Origin: Sipunculus nudus
Taxonomy: Eukaryota > Annelida > Sipuncula > Golfingiida > Sipunculidae
Assembly: GCA_026874595.1 (NCBI GenBank)
Contig: CM049310.1
Location: 66,790,056-66,854,055, forward strand
Reading direction: 5' to 3'
DNA: 64,000 bases
The position numbers and the translations under genes were made by a program. Under the pieces are notes generated by a model that saw only the letters and a program-made list of their open reading frames with translations, was not told the DNA's origin and did not search any database. Of the stretch, positions 12,526 through 24,630 are shown in pieces; within the stretch, counting starts at the first letter, position 1, and the number at the start of each line of letters is the position of its first letter.

Positions 12526-15500
12526 GAATAACCATACGACTAAGATTCGCGATCGTCGGACTCAGTCACCAGGATACGAACCTGAGCTCCTTTCATTTCA
12601 TATTCTGTGGCGGACCGGGCCTTACCTGTCATGAATAACGGCTCAGTTTCGTGATTATCGGACTCAGTCACCAGGAGACGAACCTGAGCTCCGTTCATTT
12701 CATAATCCGTGGCGGACTGGGCCTGTCAAGAATAACCATAGACTCAAATTGGCGATCGTCGGACTCAATCACCAGGATACGAAGCTTAGCTCCGGTCATT
12801 TCATAATCCGTGGCGGACCTGGCCTGTCATGAATAATCATACGACTCAGCTTCGCGATCGTTGGACTCAGTCAGCAGGATACGAACCTGAACTCCGTTCA
12901 TTTCATATTTCGTGGCGGACTGCACCTGTCATGAATAATCATACAACTCAGCTTTGCGATCGTCGGACTCAGTCACCAGGATACGAACCTGAACAACGTT
13001 CATTTTATAATATGTGGGGGACTGGGCCTCTCATGAAGAACAATTGGACTCAGCTTCGCGATCGTCGGACTCAGTCACCAGGATACGAACCTGAGCTCCG
13101 TTCATTTCATATTCTGTGGCGGACTGGGCCTGTCATGAATAACCATACGACTCAGCTTCGCGATCGTCGGACTCACTCACCAGGATACGAACCTGAGCTC
13201 CGTTCATTTCATATTCTGTGGCGGACTGGGCCTTACCTGTCATGAATAACGGCTCAGTTTCGTGATTATCGGACTCAGTCACCTGGAGACGAACCTGAGC
13301 TCCGTTCATTTCATAATCCGTGGCGGACTGGGCCTGTCAAGAATAACCATACAACTCAGCTTCGCGATCGTCGGAATCAATCACCAGGATACGAAGCTTA
13401 GCTCCGGTCATTTCATAATCCGTGGCGGACCTGGCCTGTCATGAATAATCATACGACTCAGCTTCGCGATCGTTGGACTCAGTCAGCAGGATACGAACCT
13501 GAACTCCGTTCATTTCATAATCTGTGGCGGACTGGGCCTGTCATGAATAACCATACGACTCAGCTTCGCGATCGTCGGACTCAGTCACCAGGATACGAAC
13601 CTGAGCTCCGTTCATTTCCTAATTTGTGGCGGACTTGGCCTGTCATGAATAATCATACGACTCAGCTTCGCGATCGTCGGACTCAGTCACCAGGATACGA
13701 ACCTGAACTCCGTTCATTTCATAATCTGTGGGGGACTGGGCCTCTCATGAAGAACCATTGGATTCAGCTTCGCGATCGTCGGACTCAGTCACCAGTATAC
13801 GAACCTGAGCTCCGTTCATTTCATATTCTCTGTCGGACTGGGCCTGTCATGAATAACCATACGACTCAGCTTCGCGATCGTCGGATTCAGTCACCAGGAT
13901 ACGAACCTGAGCTCCGTTCATTTCATATTCTGTGGCGGACTGGGCCTTACCTGTCATGAATAACCATACGGCTCAGTTTCGTGATCATCGGACTCAGTCA
14001 CCAGGAGACGAACCTGAGCTCCGTTCATTTCATAATCCGTGGCGGACTGGGCCTGTCAAGAATAACCATACGACTCAAATTGGCGATCGTCGGACTCAAT
14101 CACCAGGATACGAAGCTTAGCTCCGTTCATTTCATAATCCGTGGGGGACATGGCCTGTCATGAATAATCATACGACTCAGCTACGCGATCGTTGGACTCA
14201 GTCACCAGGATACGAACCTGATCTCCGTTTATTTCATAATCTGTCGCGGACTGAGCCTGTCAAGAATAACCATACGACTAACATTCGCGATCGTCGGACT
14301 CAGTCACCAGGATACGAACCTGAGCTCCGTTCATTTCATATTCTGTGGCGGACTGGGCCTTACCTGTCATGAATAACGGCTCAGTTTCGTGATTATCGGA
14401 CTCAGTCACCTGGAGACGAACCTGAGCTCCGTTCATTTCATAATCCGTGGCGGACTGGGCCTGTCAAGAATAACCATAGACTCAAATTGGCGATCGTCGG
14501 ACTCAATCACCAGGATACGAAGCTTAGCTCCGGTCATTTCATAATCCGTGGCGGACCTGGCCTGTCATGAATAATCATACGACTCAGCTTCGCGATCGTT
14601 GGACTCAGTCAGCAGGATACGAACCTGAACTCCGTTCATTTCATAATCTGTGGCGGACTGGGCCTGTCATGAATAACCATACGACTCAGCTTCGCGATCG
14701 TCGGACTCAGTCACCAGGATACGAACCTGAGCTCCGTTCATTTCCTAATTTGTGGCGGACTTGGCCTGTCATGAATAATCATACGACTCAGCTTCGCGAT
14801 CGTGGGACTCAGTCACCAGGATACGAACCTGAACTCCGTTCATTTCATATTTCGTGGCGGACTGCGCCTGTCATGAATAATCATACAACTCAGCTTCGCG
14901 ATCGTCGGAATCAGTCACCAGGATACGAACCTGAACTCCGTTCATTTCATAATCTGTGGGGGAATGGGCCACTCATGAAGAACCATTGGATTCAGCTTCG
15001 CGATCGTCGGACTCAGTCACCAGTATACGAACCTGAGCTCCGTTCATTTCATATTCTCTGTCGGACTGGGCCTGTCATGAATAACCATACGACTCAGCTT
15101 CGCGATCGTCGGATTCAGTCACCAGGATACGAACCTGAGCTCCGTTCATTTCATATTCTGTGGCGGACTGGGCCTTACCTGTCATGAATAACCATACGGC
15201 TCAGTTTCGTGATCATCGGACTCAGTCACCAGGAGACGAACCTGAGCTCCGTTCATTTCATAATCCGTGGCGGACTGGGCCTGTCAAGAATAACCATACG
15301 ACTCAAATTGGCGATCGTCGGACTCAATCACCAGGATACGAAGCTTAGCTCCGTTCATTTCATAATCCGTGGGGGACATGGCCTGTCATGAATAATCATA
15401 CGACTCAGCTACGCGATCGTTGGACTCAGTCACCAGGATACGAACCTGATCTCCGTTTATTTCATAATCTGTCGCGGACTGAGCCTGTCAAGAATAACCA

Positions 15501-16625
15501 TACGACTCACATTCGCGATCGTCGGACTCAGTCACCAGGATACGAACCTGAGCTTCGTTCATTTCATAATCTGTGCGAACTGGGCCTGTCATGAATAACC
15601 ATACGACTCAGATTCGCGATTGTCGGACTCAGTCACGAGGATACGAACCTGAGCTGCGTTCATTTCATAATCCGTGGCGGTCTGGGCCTGTCATGAATAA
15701 CCATACGACTCAGCTTCGCGATCGTCGGACTCAGTCACCAGGACACAAACCTGAGCTCCGTTCATTTCATAATCCGTGGCGGTCTGGGCCTGTCATGAAT
15801 AACCATACGACTAAGATTCGCGATCGTCGGACTCAGTCACCAGGATACGAACCTGAACTCCGTTCATTTCATATTTCGTGGCGGACTGCGCCTGTCATGA
15901 ATAATCATACAACTCAGCTTCGCGATCGTCGGACTCAGTCACCAGGATACGAACCTGAACTCCGTTCATTTCATATTTCGTGGCGGACTGCGCCTGTCAT
16001 GAATAATCATACAACTCAGCTTTGCGATCGTCGGACTCAGTCACCAGGATACGAACCTGAACAACGTTCATTTTATAATATGTGGGGGACTGGGCCTCTC
16101 ATGAAGAACAATTGGACTCAGCTTCGCGATCGTCGGACTCAGTCACCAGTATACGAACCTGAGCTCCGTTCATTTCATATTCTGTGGCGGACTGGGCCTG
16201 TCATGAATAACCATACGACTCAGCTTCGCGATCGTCGGACTCACTCACCAGGATACGAACCTGAGCTCCGTTCATTTCATATTCTGTGGCGGACTGGGCC
16301 TTACCTGTCATGAATAACGGCTCAGTTTCGTGATTATCGGACTCAGTCACCTGGAGACGAACCTGAGCTCCGTTCATTTCATAATCCGTGGCGGACTGGG
16401 CCTGTCAAGAATAACCATACAACTCAGCTTCGCGATCGTCGGAATCAATCACCAGGATACGAAGCTTAGCTCCGGTCATTTCATAATCCGTGGCGGACCT
16501 GGCCTGTCATGAATAATCATACGACTCAGCTTCGCGATCGTTGGACTCAGTCAGCAGGATACGAACCTGAACTCCGTTCATTTCATAATCTGTGGCGGAC
16601 TGGGCCTGTCATGAATAACCATACG

Positions 16626-18463
16626 ACTCAGCTTCGCGATCGTCGGACTCAGTCACCAGGATACGAACCTGAGCTCCGTTCATTTCCTAATTTGTGGCGG
16701 ACTTGGCCTGTCATGAATAATCATACGACTCAGCTTCGCGATCGTCGGACTCAGTCACCAGGATACGAACCTGAACTCCGTTCATTTCATATTTCGTGGC
16801 GGACTGCGCCTGTCATGAATAATCATACAACTCAGCTTCGCGATCGTCGGAATCAGTCACCAGGATACGAACCTGAACTCCGTTCATTTCATAATCTGTG
16901 GGGGACTGGGCCTCTCATGAAGAACCATTGGATTCAGCTTCGCGATCGTCGGACTCAGTCACCAGTATACGAACCTGAGCTCCGTTCATTTCATATTCTC
17001 TGTCGGACTGGGCCTGTCATGAATAACCATACGACTCAGCTTCGCGATCGTCGGATTCAGTCACCAGGATACGAAACTGAGCTCCGTTCATTTCATATTC
17101 TGTGGCGGACTGGGCCTTACCTGTCATGAATAACCATACGGCTCAGTTTCGTGATCATCGGACTCAGTCACCAGGAGACGAACCTGAGCTCCGTTCATTT
17201 CATAATCCGTGGCGGACTGGGCCTGTCAAGAATAACCATACGATTCAAATTGGCGATCGTCGGACTCAATCACCAGGATACGAAGCTTAGCTCCGTTCAT
17301 TTCATAATCCGTGGGGGACATGGCCTGTCATGAATAATCATACGACTCAGCTACGCGATCGTTGGACTCAGTCACCAGGATACGAACCTGATCTCCGTTT
17401 ATTTCATAATCTGTCGCGGACTGAGCCTGTCAAGAATAACCATACGACTAACATTCGCGATCGTCGGACTCAGTCACCAGGATACGAACCTGAGCTTCGT
17501 TCATTTCATAATCTGTGCGAACTGGGCCTGTCATGAATAACCATACGACTCAGATTCGCGATTGTCGGACTCAGTCACGAGGATACGAACCTGAGCTGCG
17601 TTCATTTCATAATCCGTGGCGGTCTGGGCCTGTCATGAATAACCATACGACTCAGCTTCGCGATCGTCGGACTCAGTCACCAGGACACAAACCTGAGCTC
17701 CGTTCATTTCATAATCCGTGGCGGTCTGGGCCTGTCATGAATAACCATACGACTAAGATTCGCGATCGTCGGACTCAGTCACCAGGATACGAACCTGAAC
17801 TCCGTTCATTTCATATTTCGTGGCGGACTGCGCCTGTCATGAATAATCATACAACTCAGCTTTGCGATCGTCGGACTCAGTCACCAGGATACGAACCTGA
17901 ACTCCGTTCATTTCATATTTCGTGGCGGACTGCGCCTGTCATGAAAAATCATACAACTCAGCTTTGCGATCGTCGAATCAGTCACCGGGATACGAACCTG
18001 AACAACGTTCATTTCATAATCCGTGGCGGACTGGGCCTGTCAAGAATAACCATACTACTCAAATTGGCGATCGTCGGACTCAATCACCAGGATACGAAGC
18101 TTAGCTCCGTTCATTTCATAATCCTTGGCGGACTTGGCCTGTCATGAATAATCATACGACTCAGCTACGCGATCGTTGGACTCAGTCACCAGGATACGAA
18201 CCTGATCTCCGTTTATTTCATAATCTGTGGCGGACTGAGCCTGTCAAGAATAACCATACGACTCAGATTGGCGATCGTCGGACTCAGTCACCAGGATACG
18301 AACCTGAGCTTCGTTCATTTCATAATCTGTGCGAACTGGGCCTGTCAGGAATGACCATACGACTCAGCTTCGCGATCGTCGGACTCAGTCACCAGGACAC
18401 AAACCTGAGCTCCGTTCATTTCATAATCCGTGGCGGTCTGGGCCTGTCATAAATAACCATACT
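16626..18463 (+). repeat. 1,838-bp tandem pair in superunit 2, first copy
   Basis: Equivalent of 8863-10700 at offset 7,763. It carries the same diagnostic T (18125, CCTTGG). Confidence 0.87.
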
Positions 18464-20288
18464 ACTCAGCTTCGCGATCGTCGGACTCAGTCACCAGGAT
18501 ACGAACCTGAGCTCCGTTCATTTCCTAATTTGTGGCGGACTTGGCCTGTCATGAATAATCATACGACTCAGCTTCGCGATCGTCGGACTCAGTCACCAGG
18601 ATACGAACCTGAACTCCGTTCATTTCATATTTCGTGGCGGACTGCGCCTGTCATGAATAATCATACAACTCAGCTTCGCGATCGTCGGAATCAGTCACCA
18701 GGATACGAACCTGAACTCCGTTCATTTCATAATCTGTGGGGGACTGGGCCTCTCATGAAGAACCATTGGATTCAGCTTCGCGATCGTCGGACTCAGTCAC
18801 CAGTATACGAACCTGAGCTCCGTTCATTTCATATTCTCTGTCGGACTGGGCCTGTCATGAATAACCATACGACTCAGCTTCGCGATCGTCGGATTCAGTC
18901 ACCAGGATACGAAACTGAGCTCCGTTCATTTCATATTCTGTGGCGGACTGGGCCTTACCTGTCATGAATAACCATACGGCTCAGTTTCGTGATCATCGGA
19001 CTCAGTCACCAGGAGACGAACCTGAGCTCCGTTCATTTCATAATCCGTGGCGGACTGGGCCTGTCAAGAATAACCATACGATTCAAATTGGCGATCGTCG
19101 GACTCAATCACCAGGATACGAAGCTTAGCTCCGTTCATTTCATAATCCGTGGGGGACATGGCCTGTCATGAATAATCATACGACTCAGCTACGCGATCGT
19201 TGGACTCAGTCACCAGGATACGAACCTGATCTCCGTTTATTTCATAATCTGTCGCGGACTGAGCCTGTCAAGAATAACCATACGACTAACATTCGCGATC
19301 GTCGGACTCAGTCACCAGGATACGAACCTGAGCTTCGTTCATTTCATAATCTGTGCGAACTGGGCCTGTCATGAATAACCATACGACTCAGATTCGCGAT
19401 TGTCGGACTCAGTCACGAGGATACGAACCTGAGCTGCGTTCATTTCATAATCCGTGGCGGTCTGGGCCTGTCATGAATAACCATACGACTCAGCTTCGCG
19501 ATCGTCGGACTCAGTCACCAGGACACAAACCTGAGCTCCGTTCATTTCATAATCCGTGGCGGTCTGGGCCTGTCATGAATAACCATACGACTAAGATTCG
19601 CGATCGTCGGACTCAGTCACCAGGATACGAACCTGAACTCCGTTCATTTCATATTTCGTGGCGGACTGCGCCTGTCATGAATAATCATACAACTCAGCTT
19701 TGCGATCGTCGGACTCAGTCACCAGGATACGAACCTGAACTCCGTTCATTTCATATTTCGTGGCGGACTGCGCCTGTCATGAAAAATCATACAACTCAGC
19801 TTTGCGATCGTCGAATCAGTCACCGGGATACGAACCTGAACAACGTTCATTTCATAATCCGTGGCGGACTGGGCCTGTCAAGAATAACCATACTACTCAA
19901 ATTGGCGATCGTCGGACTCAATCACCAGGATACGAAGCTTAGCTCCGTTCATTTCATAATCCGTGGCGGACTTGGCCTGTCATGAATAATCATACGACTC
20001 AGCTACGCGATCGTTGGACTCAGTCACCAGGATACGAACCTGATCTCCGTTTATTTCATAATCTGTGGCGGACTGAGCCTGTCAAGAATAACCATACGAC
20101 TCAGATTGGCGATCGTCGGACTCAGTCACCAGGATACGAACCTGAGCTTCGTTCATTTCATAATCTGTGCGAACTGGGCCTGTCAGGAATGACCATACGA
20201 CTCAGCTTCGCGATCGTCGGACTCAGTCACCAGGACACAAACCTGAGCTCCGTTCATTTCATAATCCGTGGCGGTCTGGGCCTGTCAT
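18464..20288 (+). repeat. 1,838-bp tandem pair in superunit 2, second copy
   Basis: Equivalent of 10701-12525 at offset 7,763. It carries G rather than T at the diagnostic position, as its counterpart does. Confidence 0.87.
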
Positions 20289-20715
20289 AAATAACCATAC
20301 TACTCAGATTCGCGATCGTCGGACTCAGTCACCAGGATACGAACCTGAACTCCGTTCATTTCATATTTCGTGGCGGACTGCGCCTGTCATGAATAATCAT
20401 ACAACTCAGCTTCGCGATCGTCGGACTCAGTCACCAGGATACGAACCTGAACTCCGTTCATTTCATATTTCGTGGCGGACTGCGCCTGTCATGAATAATC
20501 ATACAACTCAGCTTTGCGATCGCCGGACTCAGTCACCAGGATACGAACCTGAACAACGTTCATTTTATAATATGTGGGGGACTGGGCCTCTCATGAAGAA
20601 CAATTGGACTCAGCTTCGCGATCGTCGGACTCAGTCACCAGGATACGAACCTGAGCTCCGTTCATTTCATATTCTGTGGCGGACTGGGCCTGTCATGAAT
20701 AACCATACGACTCAG

Positions 20716-20732
20716 CTTCGCGATCGTCGGAC
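20716..20732 (+). promoter_or_regulatory. CENP-B-box-like 17-mer (representative monomer)
   Basis: CTTCGCGATCGTCGGAC aligns to the mammalian CENP-B core nTTCGnnnnAnnCGGGn at 7 of 9 fixed positions. The central A is C and the last G is A. The motif occurs in the many monomers with CAGCTTCGCG, but not in the CAAATTGGCG variants. Matches this imperfect have been proposed in several non-mammalian satellites, but binding cannot be inferred from sequence. Confidence 0.2.
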
Positions 20733-20742
20733 TCAGTCACCA

Positions 20743-20793
20743 GGATACGAACCTGAGCTCCGTTCATTTCATAATCCGTGGCGGACTGGGCCT
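20743..20793 (-). promoter_or_regulatory. Pol III-like A and B boxes on minus strand (representative monomer)
   Basis: On the minus strand, GGTTCGTATCC (complement of 20743-20753) matches the tRNA B-box consensus GGTTCGANNCC at 8 of 9 defined positions; the mismatch is T for the usual A58. It sits in CTCAGGTTCGTATCCTGG, which can form a five-pair stem (one G-T wobble) with a seven-base loop, the geometry of a tRNA T arm. AGGCCCAGTCCG (complement of 20782-20793) begins 40 nt upstream and matches 6 of 8 defined positions of TRGYNNARNNGG; in tRNAs the box starts are about 44 nt apart. The acceptor stem is not convincingly present. The satellite could descend from a tRNA-like or SINE sequence, or this may be coincidence. 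Confidence 0.3.
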
Positions 20794-22528
20794 GTCAAGA
20801 ATAACCATAGACTCAAATTGGCGATCGTCGGACTCAATCACCAGGATAGGAAGCTTAGCTCCGTTCATTTCATAATCCGTGGCGGACTTGGCCTGTCATG
20901 AATAATCATACGACTCAGCTTCGCGATCGTTGGACTCAGTCAGCAGGATACGAACCTGAATTCCCTTCATTTCATAATCCGTGGCGGTCTGGGCCTGTCA
21001 TGAATAACCATACGACCCAGCTTGGCGATCGTCGGACTCAGTCACCAGGATACGAACCTGAGCTCCGTTCATTTCATAATCCGTGGCGGACTGGGCCTGT
21101 CATGAATAACCATTCGACCCAGCTTCCCGATCGTCGGACTCAGTCACCAGGATACGAACCTGAGCTCCGTTCATTTCATAATCCGTGGCGGTCTGGGCCT
21201 GTCATGAATTACCATACGACTCAGATTCGCGATCGTCGGACTCAGTCACCAGGATACGAACCTGAGCTCCGTTCATTTCATAATCTGTGGCGGACTGGGC
21301 CTGTCATGAATAACCATACGACTCAGCTTCGCGATCGTCGGACTCAGTCACCAGGAGACGAACCTGAGCTCCGTTCATTTCATAATCCGTGGCGGACTGG
21401 GCCTGTCAAGAATAACCATAGACTCAAATTGGCGAACGTCGGACTCAATCACCAGGATACGATGCTTAGCTCCGTTCATTTCATAATCCGTGGCGGACTT
21501 GGCCTGTTATGAATAATCATACGACTCAGCTTCGCGATCGTTGGACTCAGTCAGCAGGATACGAACCTGAACTCCGTTCATTTCATAATCTGTGGCGGAC
21601 TGGGCCTTACCTGTCATGAATAACGGCTCAGTTTCGTGATTATCGGACTCAGTCACCAGGAGACGAACCTGAGCTCCGTTCATTTCATAATCCGTGGCGG
21701 ACTGGGCCTGTCAAGAATAACCATAGACTCAAATTGGCGAACGTCGGACTCAATCACCAGGATACGATGCTTAGCTCCGTTCATTTCATAATCCGTGGCG
21801 GACTTGGCCTGTCATGAATAACCATACGACTCAGCTTCGCGATCGTCGGACTCAGTCACCAGGATACGAACCTGAGCTCCGTTCATTTCCTAATTTGTGG
21901 CGGACTTGGCCTGTCATGAATAATCATACGACTCAGCTTCGCGATCGTCGGACTCAGTCACCAGGATACGAACCTGAACTCCGTTCATTTCATATTTCGT
22001 GGCGGACTGCGCCTGTCATGAATAATAATACAACTCAGCTTCGCGATCGTCGGACTCAGTCACCAGGATACGAACCTGAACTCCGTTCATTTCATATTCT
22101 GTGGCGGACTGGGCCTTACCTGTCATGAATAACCATACGGCTCAGTTTCGTGATCATCGGACTCAGTCACCAGGAGACGAACCTGAGCTTCGTTCATTTC
22201 ATAATCCGTGGCGGACTGGGCCTGTCATGAATAACCATACGACTCAGCTTCGCGATCGTCGGACTCAGTCACCAGGAGACGAACCTGAGCTCCGTTCATT
22301 TCATAATCCGTGGCGGACTGGGCCTGTCAAGAATAACCATAGACTCAAATTGGCGAACGTCGGACTCAATCACCAGGATACGATGCTTAGCTCCGTTCAT
22401 TTCATAATCCGTGGCGGACTTGGCCTGTTATGAATAATCATACGACTCAGCTTCGCGATCGTTGGACTCAGTCAGCAGGATACGAACCTGAACTCCGTTC
22501 ATTTCATAATCTGTGGCGGACTGGGCCT
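20747..22528 (+). repeat. 3,884-bp-spaced duplication, copy 1
   Basis: Matches 24631-26412. Several differences are visible: GATAGGAAG here against GATACGAAG; GGACTCAATC against GGAGTCAATC (24717); TGAATAACGG against TGCATAACGG (25503); GACTCAATC against GACTAAATC (near 25635). The pair is therefore older than the near-identical duplications elsewhere. Confidence 0.8.
21287..22207 (+). repeat. 921-bp tandem pair, copy 1
   Basis: Nine monomers (9 x 102 plus 3, from one 5-bp insertion and two single-base deletions). It is identical to 22208-23128 as far as I could read, including the unusual GGCCTGTTATGAATAATC start. The identity continues to 22357/23278, giving 1,071 identical bases at offset 921. 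Confidence 0.87.
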
Positions 22529-23128
22529 TACCTGTCATGAATAACGGCTCAGTTTCGTGATTATCGGACTCAGTCACCAGGAGACGAACCTGAGCTCCGT
22601 TCATTTCATAATCCGTGGCGGACTGGGCCTGTCAAGAATAACCATAGACTCAAATTGGCGAACGTCGGACTCAATCACCAGGATACGATGCTTAGCTCCG
22701 TTCATTTCATAATCCGTGGCGGACTTGGCCTGTCATGAATAACCATACGACTCAGCTTCGCGATCGTCGGACTCAGTCACCAGGATACGAACCTGAGCTC
22801 CGTTCATTTCCTAATTTGTGGCGGACTTGGCCTGTCATGAATAATCATACGACTCAGCTTCGCGATCGTCGGACTCAGTCACCAGGATACGAACCTGAAC
22901 TCCGTTCATTTCATATTTCGTGGCGGACTGCGCCTGTCATGAATAATAATACAACTCAGCTTCGCGATCGTCGGACTCAGTCACCAGGATACGAACCTGA
23001 ACTCCGTTCATTTCATATTCTGTGGCGGACTGGGCCTTACCTGTCATGAATAACCATACGGCTCAGTTTCGTGATCATCGGACTCAGTCACCAGGAGACG
23101 AACCTGAGCTTCGTTCATTTCATAATCC
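22208..23128 (+). repeat. 921-bp tandem pair, copy 2
   Basis: Adjacent copy of 21287-22207. The match ends at 23279, where GCGAAAGTCGG replaces GCGAACGTCGG. Confidence 0.87.
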
Positions 23129-24630
23129 GTGGCGGACTGGGCCTGTCATGAATAACCATACGACTCAGCTTCGCGATCGTCGGACTCAGTCACCAGGAGA
23201 CGAACCTGAGCTCCGTTCATTTCATAATCCGTGGCGGACTGGGCCTGTCAAGAATAACCATAGACTCAAATTGGCGAAAGTCGGACTCAATCACCAGGAT
23301 ACGATTCTTAGCTCCGTTCATTTCATAATCCGTGGCGGACCTGGCCTGTCATGAATAATCATACGACTCAGCTTCGCGATCGTTGGACTCAGTCAGCAGG
23401 ATACGAACCTGAACTCCGTTCATTTCATAATCTGTGGCGGACTGGGCCTGTCATGAATAACCATACGACTCAGCTTCGCGATCGTCGGACTCAGTCACCA
23501 GGATACGAACCTGAGCTCCGTTCATTTCCTAATTTGTGGCGGACTTGGCCTGTCATGAATAATCATACGACTCAGCTTCGCGATCGTCGGACTCAGTCAC
23601 CAGGATACGAACCTGAACTCCGTTCATTTCATATTTCGTGGCGGACTGCGCCTGTCATGAATAATCATACAACTCAGCTTCGCGATCGTCGGAATCAGTC
23701 ACCAGGATACGAACCTGAACTCCGTTCATTTCATAATCTGTGGGGGACTGGGCCTCTCATGAAGAACCATTGGATTCAGCTTCGCGATCGTCGGACTCAG
23801 TCACCAGTATACGAACCTGAGCTCCGTTCATTTCATATTCTCTGTCGGACTGGGCCTGTCATGAATAACCATACGACTCAGCTTCGCGATCGTCGGATTC
23901 AGTCACCAGGATACGAACCTGAGCTCCGTTCATTTCATATTCTGTGGCGGACTGGGCCTTACCTGTCATGAATAACCATTCGGCTCAGTTTCGTGATCAT
24001 CGGACTCAGTCACCTGGAGACGAACCTGAGCTCCGTTCATTTCATAATCCGTTGCGGACTGGGCCTGTCAAGAATAACCATACGACTCAAATTGGCGATC
24101 GTCGGACTCAATCACCAGGATACGAAGCTTAGCTCCGTTCATTTCATAATCCGTGGGGGACATGGCCTGTCATGAATAATCATACGACTCAGCTACGCGA
24201 TCGTTGGACTCAGTCACCAGGATACGAACCTGATCTCCGTTTATTTCATAATCTTTCGCGGACTGTGCCTGTCAAGAATAACCATACGACTAACATTCGC
24301 GATCGTCGGACTCAGTCACCAGGATACGAACCTGAGCTTCGTTCATTTCATAATCTGTGCGAACTGGGCCTGTCATGAATAACCATACGACTCAGATTCG
24401 CGATTGTCGGACTCAGTCACGAGGATACGAACCTGAGCTGCGTTCATTTCATAATCCGTGGCGGTCTGGGCCTGTCATGAATAACCATACGACTCAGCTT
24501 CGCGATCGTCGGACTCAGTCACCAGGATACGAACCTGAGCTCCGTTCATTTCATATTCTGTGGCGGACCGGGCCTTAACTGTCATGAATAACGGCTCAGT
24601 TTCGTGATTATCGGACTCAGTCACCAGGAG

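Larger units (their letters stand above)
12429..20288 (+). repeat. 8,578-bp superunit, copy 2, with 815-bp deletion
   Basis: Directly follows copy 1 in tandem. It lacks the eight monomers present at 7217-8031 of copy 1. The exchange point lies within 15817-15921, where both source segments are identical, so it cannot be placed more finely. Similarity to copy 1 ends at 20288, where this copy continues TCATAAATAACC and copy 1 continues TCATGAATAACC. Confidence 0.88.
20695..20796 (+). repeat. Reference monomer (exact consensus, 102 bp)
   Basis: This copy equals the consensus I derived by eye from the array. It has 30 C and 24 G (53% GC) and nine CpG against about seven expected. It contains overlapping TCGCGA and CGATCG palindromes at 20718-20726, and GAGCTC and TCATGA palindromes recur in nearly every unit. 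Frame 1 has no stop in its 34 codons, frame 2 has one TGA, and frame 3 has three stops. The length is a multiple of three, so frame 1 stays open from unit to unit until an indel or stop variant occurs. Confidence 0.95.

Noticed and set aside
20716-20732. A genuine CENP-B box
   Set aside because: Two of nine core positions differ, so I list it only as a similarity.
20740-20756. An actual tRNA gene
   Set aside because: Only the T-arm and B box are convincing. The A box is weak, and I could not pair a seven-base acceptor stem or a clear anticodon arm.
20752-20765. GAGCTC-centred dyad (GAAC...GTTC) as a protein-binding operator
   Set aside because: The arms outside the GAGCTC core pair for only about four bases. 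It is a weak inverted repeat with no other support.
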